Positions 16,896 to 25,971 of a DNA stretch of 64,000 nucleotides are shown piece after piece. The stretch is from Planctomycetota bacterium (GTDB lineage Bacteria > Planctomycetota > UBA1135 > GCA-002686595). Numbering within the stretch: the stretch's first letter is position 1; every line of letters starts with the position of its first letter. The notes beneath the pieces are model-generated. The model worked only from the letters and a program-made list of their open reading frames with translations, was not told where the DNA came from and made no database searches. The translations under genes were made by a program, and so were the position numbers. The stretch lies in NCBI GenBank assembly GCA_029259595.1, contig JAJDEW010000105.1, positions 1-64,000 of the forward strand. Reading direction: 5' to 3'.

Positions 16896-18248
16896 ATGAG
16901 CCTTCCGCGCTTCCTGGCCGCCCTTCTGGCGCTTGCACCCGTTTTCGTCGGGGCGCCCTCGGCCCAGGTCCTGGCCGCGAGCCAGCTGTCCGCGACCGTG
17001 CACCACAAGGTCGAAGCGCTCGGCGACATCGACGGGAACGGCTTCGTGGACATCGCGGTGGTCGAAACGGACTTCTCGTTCGGAGGTCCCGTTCGCGTTC
17101 ACTTCCTCGGTGCCGGCGGAACGATCGCGAGTTCGGTGCAACATGCCAACTCCCATGCGCTCGCCGCACTCGGCGATCTCGATCGGGATGGCACGCCCGA
17201 CTACGCCGCGATCAACCGGCTCAGCGGGGACCTCGACGTGCGCTTCTTGAACCCCGACGGGACGGTGCGTACGACGATCAGCACGGCGCCAACGTGTCCG
17301 ACGGCCTTCGAGTGGAGTCTCGAAGCGCTCGGCGACGTGGACGGTGACCTCGTCTGTGACCTGGCGCTCGGCCACGAAGGTTGTCTCGAGGTCGTCTTCC
17401 TGAACCGGGATGGAACGGTCAAGGGGTCGACCAGCTCGACGCTCGCGCGCAGCTACGCCTTCACCTCGGCCGGCGACCTCGATCAGAACGGCGTGCACGA
17501 TCTCTATCTGTGGGAGAACGAGGTCACGGGCGGCGCTTCGACGGGCTTGTTCCACGGGCAAGCCCTGCTCGAATCGGATGGAACCGTGGGCTCCACGGTG
17601 GAGGGCTTCGCGAGCAACGGTCGCGAGCGTGCCCTGTCCTTCAATCCGCACCGCGCGTCGGGTTGCACCCACGCCCTGGCCTGGCTCTGCGACTTCAACG
17701 GCTTGAACGTCGAGGTGCTCGAAGGGCCGAGCCTCGCCTTCCAGTACCTGATCGGCCACGACCTCTACGAGATCGCGACGATCGGCGACGTGGGCGGCGA
17801 TGGCTGCCCCGATGCGATCGGGGTCGGGCTGGACGGGATCTGGTTCTTGACGATCGGCTGTGCCGGCGCGGCCTTGCCGAACACCGTCGTGCACAACGGC
17901 ACCGGCGCGAACGCGCTGCGCTTCGAAGAGTTGAACCCGGCCTGGCTCGGCGACTCGTGGGACGTGCGCGTCGACCTGGCGGGCACGGGCGCGCTCGCGA
18001 GCCTCGTCGCCATCGGCTTCGGCGGTCCGACCCAGGGCATCCAGCTCGCCGGACTCGTGCAAGGCGAGCTCCTGTGCTTGCCGCCCTTCGCGATGCCCCT
18101 CAGCACGGCCCTGGACGGGTTGCACTCGATCCCGCTTCCCGCTCATCCGGCCTATCTCGGCCTGACCTACTGTGCGCAGGGCGCGACGTTCGCCATCGGT
18201 TCCGTTCAGCTGGTCAACGCGCTCGAGTTCACGATCGCCTGCCGCTGA
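16896..18248 (+). CDS. Secreted FG-GAP/VCBS-repeat protein
   Basis: A 450-residue secreted protein with a signal peptide (LAALLALAPVFVGAPSAQ). It contains at least four FG-GAP/VCBS-type repeats with calcium-loop patterns such as LGDIDGNGFVDIAVVE, LGDLDRDGTPDYAAI, LGDVDGDLVCDLALG and AGDLDQNGVHDLYLW; these normally form an integrin-alpha-like beta propeller. The C-terminal 130 residues form a second beta-rich domain with paired Cys, ending in LEFTIACR. The role is unknown; surface attachment or polymer binding is common in the family. A 160-base gap separates it from the divergent gene to its left. Confidence 0.8.
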   Translation: MSLPRFLAALLALAPVFVGAPSAQVLAASQLSATVHHKVEALGDIDGNGFVDIAVVETDFSFGGPVRVHFLGAGGTIASSVQHANSHALAALGDLDRDGTPDYAAINRLSGDLDVRFLNPDGTVRTTISTAPTCPTAFEWSLEALGDVDGDLVCDLALGHEGCLEVVFLNRDGTVKGSTSSTLARSYAFTSAGDLDQNGVHDLYLWENEVTGGASTGLFHGQALLESDGTVGSTVEGFASNGRERALSFNPHRASGCTHALAWLCDFNGLNVEVLEGPSLAFQYLIGHDLYEIATIGDVGGDGCPDAIGVGLDGIWFLTIGCAGAALPNTVVHNGTGANALRFEELNPAWLGDSWDVRVDLAGTGALASLVAIGFGGPTQGIQLAGLVQGELLCLPPFAMPLSTALDGLHSIPLPAHPAYLGLTYCAQGATFAIGSVQLVNALEFTIACR

Positions 18249-18275
18249 GCGGTGACGCTCGTCGAGTCCCCGGAT

Positions 18276-18707
18276 TCAGCGACTGTAGCGGTAGAGCGCG
18301 CGTGGACCGGCCTTCTCGATCCGCGCGGACGTGCGTCCGAGCACCCAGCGCTCGACCGCGATGTCGATCGAAGCGACGTTCGGGTAGGCCCGCAGGGCCA
18401 GCTGCCCGAACTCGTCGGGTTCGACCCAGGAGCCGAGCTCGATACGTAGCTTGCTGAAGGCGTCGTAGGCTGCGAGCAGTTCGCGCTGACGGGCCGGGGA
18501 GAGCGTGTCGAAGGGCAGCTGTCGCTCGGTGCCGCCCTCGAGAACGTAGGCGAGCACGCGCGGACGCGGCGTCGTGTACATGGCCCACCCGAACAGCTTC
18601 CACGGGCTGATCCCGACGGTACGGGCCAGCCCGAAATGGACCAGGGGCCAGAGCGTGATGGCCGCGAGCAGCCAGCCGACGAGGCGTGTCTTCTTCGCGA
18701 GGCTCAT
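18276..18707 (-). CDS. Membrane-anchored protein, partner of an HTTM-like protein
   Basis: A 143-residue protein with one N-terminal hydrophobic segment (LVGWLLAAITLWPLVHFGLA) and a soluble domain containing SPWKLFGWAMYTTPRPRV. No named family was recognised. Its ATG overlaps the stop of the upstream HTTM-like gene (ATGA, 18704-18707), so the two are translationally coupled and probably work together. The frame is open far upstream, but only in an arginine-rich shadow of that gene. Confidence 0.7.
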   Translation of the reverse strand: MSLAKKTRLVGWLLAAITLWPLVHFGLARTVGISPWKLFGWAMYTTPRPRVLAYVLEGGTERQLPFDTLSPARQRELLAAYDAFSKLRIELGSWVEPDEFGQLALRAYPNVASIDIAVERWVLGRTSARIEKAGPRALYRYSR

Positions 18708-19615
18708 GCCGGGGAGTAGTCGAAGAAGGGAACGAAGCCCAACCGATGCAGCACCAGGTAGGCGTAGAAGGCCGCCGCAAAGGGAAAGAAGCGCCGTAGC
18801 GGGCGACCGGGGACGAACAGGAGGAACAGGGCCGAGATCAGGACGCCGAAGGTCAACTCGCGCGCCGCGAGCTCGATCAACACGACGAAGCCGATGCAGC
18901 CCCAGGCGGCGACCGCCCGCGTGCGCGGGTGGAAGAGCAGGAGGCCGCCGACGATCTCGCAGATCCACGTCAGGTTCGAGACGAGGACGAAGAGCGGTGC
19001 ATCGACCCGATACGGCCCCGCGCCGAGTCCCGTCCGGTACCGGCCCGGTTCGAGCGGCGGCCCGTTGTAGGAGCGCAGGCGCGCGAGCTCGGCGTCCGGG
19101 ATCAGGGGCCCGAAGAAGGCGCCGAAGCGGTCCTCGGTCGCCGCGAAGTAGGCCAGGAACTCACCCCGGAACCAGAAGCCGTACAGCACCTTCTGCAGCC
19201 CCGTCGTGAGGAAGAACACGGCGACGATCCAACGCAACGCGCGCACGGACAGAGCACCCTCGCCCGCGTCCCGCTCGTTCAGGAGGGCCAGGATCCCGAC
19301 GCAGAGAAACTCGAGGAAGACGTGGTTGGCGGTGAAGGGCAACGTCGTCGCGATCTCGACGACCAGGAGTCCGCAGAGCACCCGTGTGGCGACGAGAGCG
19401 GCCGGACCCGCCAGGCCCGCGAGTGCCACCGCGATCGTCGCCGCACGCAGGAGCGAGGCGACCGAACCGTCGAAGTCCGTCGGCATCGTCAGGAACGTCC
19501 GCGCAGCGACGTGGACCAGGACCAGGCGGCGCAACCAGGTCAGGTTCTCGCGCTCGGGCTCCGAAGAGGCCGGGGCCGGCCCCAGTCGATCCCAGATCTC
19601 GCGCGGGCGGAGCAT
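18704..19615 (-). CDS. HTTM / vitamin-K-carboxylase-like integral membrane protein
   Basis: A 303-residue integral membrane protein with several hydrophobic helices. HVFLEFLCVGILALLN, the FFLTTGLQKVLYGFWFRGEFL block and SNLTWICEIVGGLLLF resemble the horizontally transferred transmembrane (HTTM) domain related to vitamin-K-dependent gamma-carboxylases. The Lys after TGLQ and the Trp/Phe-rich helix are typical. The enzymatic role in bacteria is unknown. The start at ATG 19615 is 16 bases after the stop of the flavin-reductase gene and matches the beginning of sensible sequence (MLRPREIWDRLG). It forms an operon with the 143-residue partner downstream. Confidence 0.65.
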   Translation of the reverse strand: MLRPREIWDRLGPAPASSEPERENLTWLRRLVLVHVAARTFLTMPTDFDGSVASLLRAATIAVALAGLAGPAALVATRVLCGLLVVEIATTLPFTANHVFLEFLCVGILALLNERDAGEGALSVRALRWIVAVFFLTTGLQKVLYGFWFRGEFLAYFAATEDRFGAFFGPLIPDAELARLRSYNGPPLEPGRYRTGLGAGPYRVDAPLFVLVSNLTWICEIVGGLLLFHPRTRAVAAWGCIGFVVLIELAARELTFGVLISALFLLFVPGRPLRRFFPFAAAFYAYLVLHRLGFVPFFDYSPA

Positions 19616-19631
19616 CGTGGTGGGCGCCGTT

Positions 19632-20117
19632 TCAGTAGCCGAGGCCGTTCGCGCGCAGGTGCGTCGAAGGCTCGCCCTCGCGCTGGAGCTCGCCGTCCCG
19701 AACCGTGCCGAACACGACGATGTGGTCGCCGGCATCGTGTTCGCCCGTGACCTCGCAGTCGAGCCATGCGAGGGCGTCGGAGAGGATCGGGGAGCCGCTG
19801 GGGGCCGGCTGGTGGTCGACGTGGTCGAACGGGGTCGCTTCCCCCTCGTACTTCTTGAAGAAGGCTCCCATCAGGGACTGGCTCGCACCGTCGAGGATCG
19901 AGACGCCGAAATGTCGCGAGCTGCGGATGGCCGCCAAATGGGCCCGGTCGCGACCGATCGCGACGCACAGGGTCGGAGGCTCGAAGGCGACCTGCATCAG
20001 GAACGAGCCGACGAAGCCCAGGGGGCCGCCGGGGGTCTTCGTGCTGACGATGTAGAGCCCCGTCGGGATGCGGCCCAGGGCCTGGGCGATGGGGCTGAGC
20101 TGGGAGTTCTCTTGCAT
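19632..20117 (-). CDS. Flavin reductase-like domain protein
   Basis: A 161-residue protein of the flavin-reductase-like (FMN-binding split-barrel) family. Recognisable features: LGRIPTGLYIVSTKT at the start, GFVGSFLMQVAFEPPTLCVAIGRD, which carries the flavin-binding strands, and FGVSILDGASQSLMGAFF; a late DCEVTGEHDAGDHIVVFG is the usual closing block. It should reduce FMN/FAD with NAD(P)H or bind flavin for a partner oxygenase. It is the first gene of a three-gene minus-strand unit with the HTTM-like protein and its partner. Confidence 0.82.
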   Translation of the reverse strand: MQENSQLSPIAQALGRIPTGLYIVSTKTPGGPLGFVGSFLMQVAFEPPTLCVAIGRDRAHLAAIRSSRHFGVSILDGASQSLMGAFFKKYEGEATPFDHVDHQPAPSGSPILSDALAWLDCEVTGEHDAGDHIVVFGTVRDGELQREGEPSTHLRANGLGY

Positions 20118-20412
20118 GGATCTCGAACCGGATGCGGAGTGCGGGCGGAGAGGATAGTCCGGCCCGAGATGCTTCCCCAATATTAATTGGCGGACTGGAT
20201 TCGGCCCCGTGGGAGCGCGATAATGCGGCGCTGATCGACCCCCGCTCGGAGCGGCCCACGGGCCGCCTGAAATCGGGCGAGGGCGAGCCCGAGATCCCCC
20301 CGTTTCGAGGCCCCGGCTCCTTCCGAAGCCTTCCCTTCCGAGGCGAGCCTTCTTCCGAGCGACCGGGACCGGCGTAGCGCCTTGACCCGGCCCACGAACG
20401 CAACAGAGATCG
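20118..20412. other. Divergent promoter region between the flavin reductase and gyrA
   Basis: This 295-base gap separates two divergent genes, so it should hold promoters for both. An unusually AT-rich patch, CAATATTAATTGG at about 20178-20191, stands out in otherwise GC-rich DNA and is the best candidate core-promoter region; no clean -35/-10 pair could be assigned. The rest is GC-rich with no open gene. Confidence 0.4.
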
Positions 20413-22986
20413 ATGACCGACACCGACCAAGTGACGCCGGACGCCCCCGGAGAGCGGATCGAACCGCGCTTGATCGAGCGCGAGATGAGCGAGTCGTACC
20501 TCACGTACGCGCTCAGTGTGATCCACTCCCGCGCTCTGCCTGACGTACGCGACGGCCTCAAGCCGTCCCAGCGACGAATCCTCGTCGCGATGAACGACCT
20601 CAAGCTCCGGCCGAGTGCGAAGTACCGAAAGTGCGCCAACATCGCCGGACATACGTCCGGTGAATACCACCCGCACGGTGAGTCGGTCATCTACCCGACG
20701 CTCGTTCGGATGGCCCAGCGCTTCTCGCTGCGCTACCCCCTGATCGACGGGCAGGGCAACTTCGGTTCGATCGACGGCGATCCGCCCGCCGCCATGCGAT
20801 ATACGGAAGCGCGCATGGACGGGACGGCCGTCGAGATGATGGCCGACCTCGACAAAGAGACGGTCGACCTCCAGCCCAACTACGACGAGCGCCTGATGGA
20901 GCCGTCGGTCTTGACCTCGCGCTTCCCGAACCTGTTGTGCAACGGTTCGGACGGCATCGCGGTCGGCATGGCGACGAGCCTCCCGCCGCACAACCTGCGC
21001 GAAGTCTCGGCGGCGATCCGGATGGTGCTGAACGATCCGAACGTCGAGCTGATCGATCTCTGCGCCGTCGTCCACGGCCCCGACTTCCCGACCGGCGGCA
21101 TCATCATGGGCCGCCGCGGTGTCATGCAGGCCTACAGCACGGGACGTGGCCGTGCGATCGTCCGTGCGCGACACCACGTCGAGGACGTGCGCACCAAGGA
21201 ACAGCTGGTCTTCACGGAGATCCCGTACCAGGTCCGCAAGAGCACGATCATCGACAAGATCGTCGAGTTGGTGCGCGACAGCCGGATCACCGGCATCTCC
21301 GACCTGCGCGACGAATCGGACCGCGATGGCATCCGCCTGGTCGTCGAGCTGAAGAAAGGCGAGGACCCGCAGGTCATCGTCAACCAGCTCTTCCAGTTCA
21401 CGCCGCTGCAGACGACCTACAGCATCATCAACCTGGCGATCTCCGACGGTCGCCCGCGGACGCTGACCCTGCGCGGCCTGATCGATGCCTTCATCGAGCA
21501 CCGCAAGGTCGTCATTCGTCGTCGGACGAGCTTCCTTCTGCGCAAGGCGGAAGAGCGCAAGCACATCGTCGAAGGTCTACGCATCGCGATCGGGGACATC
21601 GACGAAGTCATCCGGATCATCCGCGCGAGCCAGGACACCGACTCCGCCAAGGGCGGCCTGATCTCCGCCTTCTCGCTGTCGATGGCCCAGGCTCAAGCGA
21701 TCGTCGACATGCGCCTCGGTCGCTTGACCGGGCTCGAGCGCGACAAGCTCGAGGAAGAGTTCAACAAGCTCGTGGCCGAGATCACCGACTACAACGACAT
21801 CCTGAACCGCGAGGAGCGCGTCGTGCGGATCATCCTCGAGGACCTCGACGACGTCGAGAAGCGCTACGGCGACGATCGCCGGACCGAGATCTCCGACGAG
21901 GAGATCGACGGTTCGTTCGACATCGAGGAGCTCATCACCGAAGAGATGATGGTGGTGACCTTCTCGCGCGCGAACTACGTCAAGCGCGTCGCGTTGGGCG
22001 AATACCGCGCCCAGGGTCGCGGAGGACGCGGGGTGAAGGGCTCGGAGGCGAAGGAAGGCGACGCTCTGAAGTCGATCTTCGTCGCGAACACCCACGACTA
22101 CCTGCTCTTCTTCACGAACCGCGGCAAGGTCTACTGGCAAAAGGTCTACCAGCTTCCACAAGGCTCACGCACGTCCCAGGGCCGCGCCATCCGCAACCTG
22201 CTGCCCCTCGCGGAAGGTGAGGAGATCCACTACCTCCTGCGCGTGCCGGCCTTCGACAGCGAGAGTTCCGTGTTCTTCTCGACGAAGAAAGGCGTCGTCA
22301 AGAAGACACCGCTCGAGGCCTTCTCACGGCCGCGCACCGCCGGCATCTGGGCCATCCAACTCGACGAGGAGGACGATCTGGTCGGCGTCGGACTTTGCCG
22401 TCCAGGCGACACGATCATCCTCGGCACCGCCAACGGCAAGGCCATCCGCTTCGACGAAAAGGCAGCCCGCGCGATGGGCCGTACCGCCCATGGCGTCCGC
22501 GGCATCAAGCTGCTCAAGGACGATGTCGTCATCGGCATGATCGTCGCGCACCATCCCGACGGAACGGTCTTCACCGCCTGCGAGAACGGCTTCGGAAAGC
22601 GCACCCCGCTCGACGAATACCCGGTCAAGAATCGCGGCGGTCAAGGCGTCATGAACATCAAGACAGGCGGCCGCAACGGCAAGGCCGTCGGACTCGGCCG
22701 CTGCTTCGACGGCGACGACGTCATGTTCATCACCGAGAAGGGCATGGTCGTCCGCTCTCCCGTGGCCGACATGCGCCCCATGGGACGCGGCACCCAGGGC
22801 GTACGCATCATCAACCTGCGCGACAGCGACCGTCTCGTCAGCACCGAGATCGTCAAGGCCGACGACTTGGTCATGGCCGAATCGGAAGAGGTGGCCGCCG
22901 AGATGGGCGAAGGCGGCACCCTGCCTGCGCCGCAGGCGGAGATGGAAGCGGACGAGGACACCCCCCCCGACACCTCGGATGAGTGA
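20413..22986 (+). CDS. gyrA: DNA gyrase subunit A (type IIA topoisomerase A subunit)
   Basis: An 857-residue type IIA topoisomerase A subunit, which cuts and rejoins DNA during supercoiling. The catalytic Tyr is in [10 protein letters not shown] (residue 130), preceded by the winged-helix segment and followed by the C-terminal beta-pinwheel with repeated strand blades. A GyrA-box-like motif, [10 protein letters not shown], lies near residue 534 and favours GyrA over ParC. The region matching the quinolone-resistance-determining segment reads [18 protein letters not shown]: the usual HGDS becomes HGES and the Asp four residues after the Ser is Pro. The last 35 residues are acidic. No gyrB lies beside it. 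A weak AGAGA precedes the ATG. Confidence 0.92.
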   Translation: MTDTDQVTPDAPGERIEPRLIEREMSESYLTYALSVIHSRALPDVRDGLKPSQRRILVAMNDLKLRPSAKYRKCANIAGHTSGEYHPHGESVIYPTLVRMAQRFSLRYPLIDGQGNFGSIDGDPPAAMRYTEARMDGTAVEMMADLDKETVDLQPNYDERLMEPSVLTSRFPNLLCNGSDGIAVGMATSLPPHNLREVSAAIRMVLNDPNVELIDLCAVVHGPDFPTGGIIMGRRGVMQAYSTGRGRAIVRARHHVEDVRTKEQLVFTEIPYQVRKSTIIDKIVELVRDSRITGISDLRDESDRDGIRLVVELKKGEDPQVIVNQLFQFTPLQTTYSIINLAISDGRPRTLTLRGLIDAFIEHRKVVIRRRTSFLLRKAEERKHIVEGLRIAIGDIDEVIRIIRASQDTDSAKGGLISAFSLSMAQAQAIVDMRLGRLTGLERDKLEEEFNKLVAEITDYNDILNREERVVRIILEDLDDVEKRYGDDRRTEISDEEIDGSFDIEELITEEMMVVTFSRANYVKRVALGEYRAQGRGGRGVKGSEAKEGDALKSIFVANTHDYLLFFTNRGKVYWQKVYQLPQGSRTSQGRAIRNLLPLAEGEEIHYLLRVPAFDSESSVFFSTKKGVVKKTPLEAFSRPRTAGIWAIQLDEEDDLVGVGLCRPGDTIILGTANGKAIRFDEKAARAMGRTAHGVRGIKLLKDDVVIGMIVAHHPDGTVFTACENGFGKRTPLDEYPVKNRGGQGVMNIKTGGRNGKAVGLGRCFDGDDVMFITEKGMVVRSPVADMRPMGRGTQGVRIINLRDSDRLVSTEIVKADDLVMAESEEVAAEMGEGGTLPAPQAEMEADEDTPPDTSDE

Positions 22987-23231
22987 ACGGATGTGCTTGG
23001 GTGGTGTTTCCGTCGATGAGACAGCCTGAGTCGTCCGCCCGATGAGCTGACAGCGCGTCTGGAGCGGTCGCTCGGCGTCAGATTCGCCTCTCGCAACCGG
23101 TTCGGCGCCCGAGGCCGAGTCGCAGGCGACCCGCGTGGGCCAGTTCGAGACCGGGCGCCGTAGCGCGTCTTGTGGCCAGTCAGCCCGCAGTGCGTAGCCA
23201 ACGCGTTGCTAGACGACAGAGGGCCTGCGCT
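22987..23231. other. Non-coding region after gyrA
   Basis: About 245 bases between the gyrA stop and the structured repeat. No gene is supported. The sequence has short inverted repeats, for example CTGAC near 23047 with GTCAG near 23078, so it may form RNA structure or act in termination, but no stem followed by a T run is present. Confidence 0.35.
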
Positions 23232-23380
23232 TCATTCGGCGCCAGGACGCCGCCCTCCACGCGGTGCGACAACCGCAAGTCTCGCCGAATCCGTGGATTC
23301 GCCTGCGCTTGCGGTTGTCTCACCCCAGCGGATGCCGACGCCCTGGTCTCCGAAGCACTTGTCCAATGGACTCCTAAGCG
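23232..23380. repeat. Structured dispersed repeat, copy 2
   Basis: This is the second copy of the element at 13077-13219. GACAACCGCAAG (23268-23279) pairs perfectly with CTTGCGGTTGTC (23308-23319), and inside it CGAATCC (23286-23292) pairs with GGATTCG (23295-23301) around a two-base spacer. Base 23269 (A) pairs with 23318 (T) where copy 1 has G (13115) and C (13158), a compensatory change that argues for selection on structure. The copy ends on the stop codon of the minus-strand lipoprotein gene. Confidence 0.72.
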
Positions 23381-24048
23381 TCGACCTTCTTGGCTTCGGC
23401 CTGCTTCACGGCGCTCTCGTAGACCGACTTGGCGTCCTGGACTTCGGTTTCGGCGCTCTTCAGGTGGACTCGCGCGAGCTCCACCTCCGTCTCGTGGTAG
23501 CGGACTTGCTTGACGAAGTCCTTGACGGCGATGCGCTTGGCGGCGACGCGGTCGAGCGTTTGGACGGCCTGGGCCTTCTCGAGCTCGACTCGAGCTCTGC
23601 TCAGGCGGAGTTCTTCGAGCGCGACTTTCTCGGTCAGCTTGGCGGCTTCGAATTCACGCTTGCGGAGGCTCAGGAGTTCACGCCCGACGTCGGCGCGCGC
23701 GAGGGCGTACTCGTGGGCCGCTTGGGCTGAAGCCAGTTGGGACGTGGTGCCGCTGCGGTCGGAGAGCACGATCGCGAGCTTTGCGTCCTCGAGTTCGCTA
23801 CGAAGGACGTTGAGAGAAGAGCGCGAGAGTTCGACCTGCTCGGCGGACCACTTCGTGTCCCGCTTCGCCTTGGCATAGGTGTCTTCGAAGGTGTCCTTGG
23901 CTGCGCGCGCTTCGACGATCGAAACCATGCTGCTCTCGGGCAGTTCGGAGAGCAGGGCGCTGTCGATGCTGGGGCTTTTTCCCAGGGCGGAGCAGCCCGT
24001 CGAGCCGAGTGTCGCGACCAAGAGGAGGATGGCGGAAACGTTCTTCAT
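23374..24048 (-). CDS. Coiled-coil lipoprotein of unknown function
   Basis: A 224-residue protein with a lipoprotein signal peptide: a hydrophobic stretch followed by the lipobox LGSTGC, with Cys at about residue 19. The mature part is almost entirely charged, heptad-rich alpha helix with two long coiled-coil arms, resembling the hairpin region of TolC or membrane-fusion proteins only in general character. No enzymatic motif. It should sit on a membrane face as a spacer or scaffold. A proline-rich reading frame precedes it by 63 bases on the same strand and may be co-transcribed. Confidence 0.75.
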   Translation of the reverse strand: MKNVSAILLLVATLGSTGCSALGKSPSIDSALLSELPESSMVSIVEARAAKDTFEDTYAKAKRDTKWSAEQVELSRSSLNVLRSELEDAKLAIVLSDRSGTTSQLASAQAAHEYALARADVGRELLSLRKREFEAAKLTEKVALEELRLSRARVELEKAQAVQTLDRVAAKRIAVKDFVKQVRYHETEVELARVHLKSAETEVQDAKSVYESAVKQAEAKKVDA

Positions 24049-24111
24049 GATTTCGCTGAGGATGGGGTGTTGGGGTCTGATGGAGCACGAATCCGAGTGA
24101 GAGCAGCGGGA

Positions 24112-24393
24112 TCAGTGCAGAGGCTTGGGGTACTTGCGGATCGGTGCGGGCTGCTCGAGCTCGCGCGGCGGGGGCTTCGAGACGGGAAGCGAGGGCTCGG
24201 GGCGCGGAGCGGGTTCGTCCGGCGGACGGGGCTTGGGTGGTTCGGGGCCTTGGGCCTGCATGGCGCGCGAGGTGGTACCGGTCCCGAAGGCCGGTTCTGC
24301 CGATAGAGGTTCGAGGAGTTGCACGGAGCGCCCCCGTGGGGCACGGAGGACAGATGCACGCGCCATGCCCCGGCCGGACAAAGGGTTGGCCAT
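24112..24393 (-). CDS. Possible proline-rich small protein
   Basis: A 93-residue frame whose second half is dense in proline with regular charges (PEPPKPRPPDEPAPRPEP and KPPPRELEQPAPIRKYP), a composition typical of genuine extended linkers or cell-wall-crossing segments rather than a random shadow frame. It lies just upstream of the lipoprotein gene on the same strand. There is no recognised domain and the start is uncertain (ATG at 24393 or 24366). I include it with reserve. Confidence 0.4.
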   Translation of the reverse strand: MANPLSGRGMARASVLRAPRGRSVQLLEPLSAEPAFGTGTTSRAMQAQGPEPPKPRPPDEPAPRPEPSLPVSKPPPRELEQPAPIRKYPKPLH

Positions 24394-24523
24394 GGGGCCC
24401 AAGCCGTTGCCTGGAAGGGGCTTGCAGGGACGCTTCGAGTTGCGAGGGCATGGGCGTCGATTCGAATCCAGGCCTCAAGCTCCGGTTTGTTCGGTAACCT
24501 GGGCCGCGTTAAGCGGATCCCGT

Positions 24524-25960
24524 ATGCTCCTTCGAATCCTGGTGGCGACCGAGAGTCCCCGCGAAGCCCCCCGGCTCGCGCAGCTCGTCGCGTCGGAGGA
24601 CGTCCTGGTGACCTGCCTGCCGGCGGGCGGCGTTCTGTGGGAAGAGCTGCGGGCCCGCGAGGTCGATCTCGTGATCGTCGAGGATCGCCTCCTCGACCAT
24701 CCGCTGGCGGCTTCGCTCACCCTCATCCGCAACCTTCCGGGCGCTCCCGAGGTCGTCGTCTTCGTCCGGGACAGCAGTCCCGAGCTGCGCGCGCAGGCTC
24801 AGGCGGCGGGGGCCTTTGCCGTCATCGACCGCGCCGTCGAGAAGGCGGAGCTGGTGCTGGCGCTCGAAAGCGTGATCGGGCGACGCACCGAAGCGGCGCG
24901 CAGGCGACTCATGGCCGAGCGTGCGGACGAACGGAGCAGTCTCAGCGACTTCTCGTCCTCCAGTCCCGCGATGCGCGAGTTCCTGGCCTTCGTCCGCAAG
25001 GTCGTTCAGACGGACAGCTCGCTGCTCGTCCTGGGCGAGACCGGGGTCGGCAAGGAGTACCTGTCGCGGGCCATCCACGCCGAGAGTCCACGCTCGGAAG
25101 GACCCTTCATCCCGGTCAACTGTTCGGCCCTGTCGGAGAGTCTGCTCGAGAGCGAACTGTTCGGGCACGTCGAGGGGGCCTTCACCGGAGCGTCACGGTC
25201 ACGGCGCGGCTACTTCGAGCTGGCTCACCGCGGGACCTTGTTCCTCGACGAGATCGGGGAGCTCTCGTCCCAGCTGCAGGTCAAGCTGCTCCGCGTCTTG
25301 CAGGAGAAGACGATCCAGCCCGTCGGAGGCGAAGAGGAGATCGAAGTCGATGTCCGACTCGTCACGGCGACCAATCGGGACCTGCGCGAAGAGATGGAGG
25401 CGGAACGGTTTCGCGCGGACCTGTTCTATCGACTCAGTGTCGTGACCCTCGAGGTCCCGCCGCTTCGCAGTCGGCGCGAAGACATCCCCCGTCTGATCGA
25501 GAGCCATGTCGAGGACTTCCGGATCTCGATGAAGCGCACGGCGGAGACGGTCTCGGACGAGGCCATGGAGCAGTTGATCGACTATGCGTGGCCCGGCAAT
25601 GTCCGCGAGCTCAGCAATGTGATCGAACGCGCCGTGCTCCTTTGCGAAGGGACCGAGATCACGTCCCGTGATCTACCGGTCGAGATCCGTGGCGAGTCCA
25701 TCGAGCTCGTGACCACTGTGGGAGAAGCGGTCCAGGACGCCCTGGGTCGGGATGACGAGCTGTCGACACAGCCGTTTCGGGCTCAACGTCGCGAGGTGTT
25801 GAGGAACTTCGAGCGGGCGTACTTGACCGCGCTCCTCAAGCGCTGCAACGGACGCATCCAGGATGCGGCGCGGACTGCGGGGATCAACACGCGTTCGCTG
25901 TACGAGAAGATGCGCCGGCTCGGCATCAAAAAAGAGTACTTCAAGGTACGGAAACGCTAG
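24524..25960 (+). CDS. Sigma-54-dependent transcriptional activator with atypical receiver domain
   Basis: A 478-residue bacterial enhancer-binding protein. Residues 1-125 form a receiver-like domain, but the usual acidic cluster after the first strand is ATES (in ILVATESPREA) and the phospho-acceptor strand reads DLVIVEDRLLD, so it may not be phosphorylated normally. Residues about 145-385 are the AAA+ sigma-54-interacting domain: Walker A GETGVGKE (about 170), the sigma-54-contacting GAFTGA loop (about 217), and Walker B TLFLDEIGEL (about 240). The C terminus has a Fis-type helix-turn-helix in IQDAARTAGINTRSLYEKMRRLG. Target genes are unknown; the two sigma-54-like promoters before fliK and flgF are candidates. 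The ATG at 24524 gives the expected domain start. Confidence 0.88.
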   Translation: MLLRILVATESPREAPRLAQLVASEDVLVTCLPAGGVLWEELRAREVDLVIVEDRLLDHPLAASLTLIRNLPGAPEVVVFVRDSSPELRAQAQAAGAFAVIDRAVEKAELVLALESVIGRRTEAARRRLMAERADERSSLSDFSSSSPAMREFLAFVRKVVQTDSSLLVLGETGVGKEYLSRAIHAESPRSEGPFIPVNCSALSESLLESELFGHVEGAFTGASRSRRGYFELAHRGTLFLDEIGELSSQLQVKLLRVLQEKTIQPVGGEEEIEVDVRLVTATNRDLREEMEAERFRADLFYRLSVVTLEVPPLRSRREDIPRLIESHVEDFRISMKRTAETVSDEAMEQLIDYAWPGNVRELSNVIERAVLLCEGTEITSRDLPVEIRGESIELVTTVGEAVQDALGRDDELSTQPFRAQRREVLRNFERAYLTALLKRCNGRIQDAARTAGINTRSLYEKMRRLGIKKEYFKVRKR

Positions 25961-25971
25961 ATTCTCGCAGC

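Noticed and set aside
13077..23380. Interpretation of the structured repeat pair as integron attC sites
   Set aside because: The copies fold like attC hairpins, but convincing terminal core boxes (GTTRRRY / RYYYAAC) are not present in both, the copies are 10 kb apart and no integrase is seen. Left as an unnamed structured repeat.
24455..24545. tRNA gene suggested by two TTCGAATCC sequences
   Set aside because: Neither has the flanking T-stem, anticodon arm or acceptor stem; one is inside the coding start of the sigma-54 activator.
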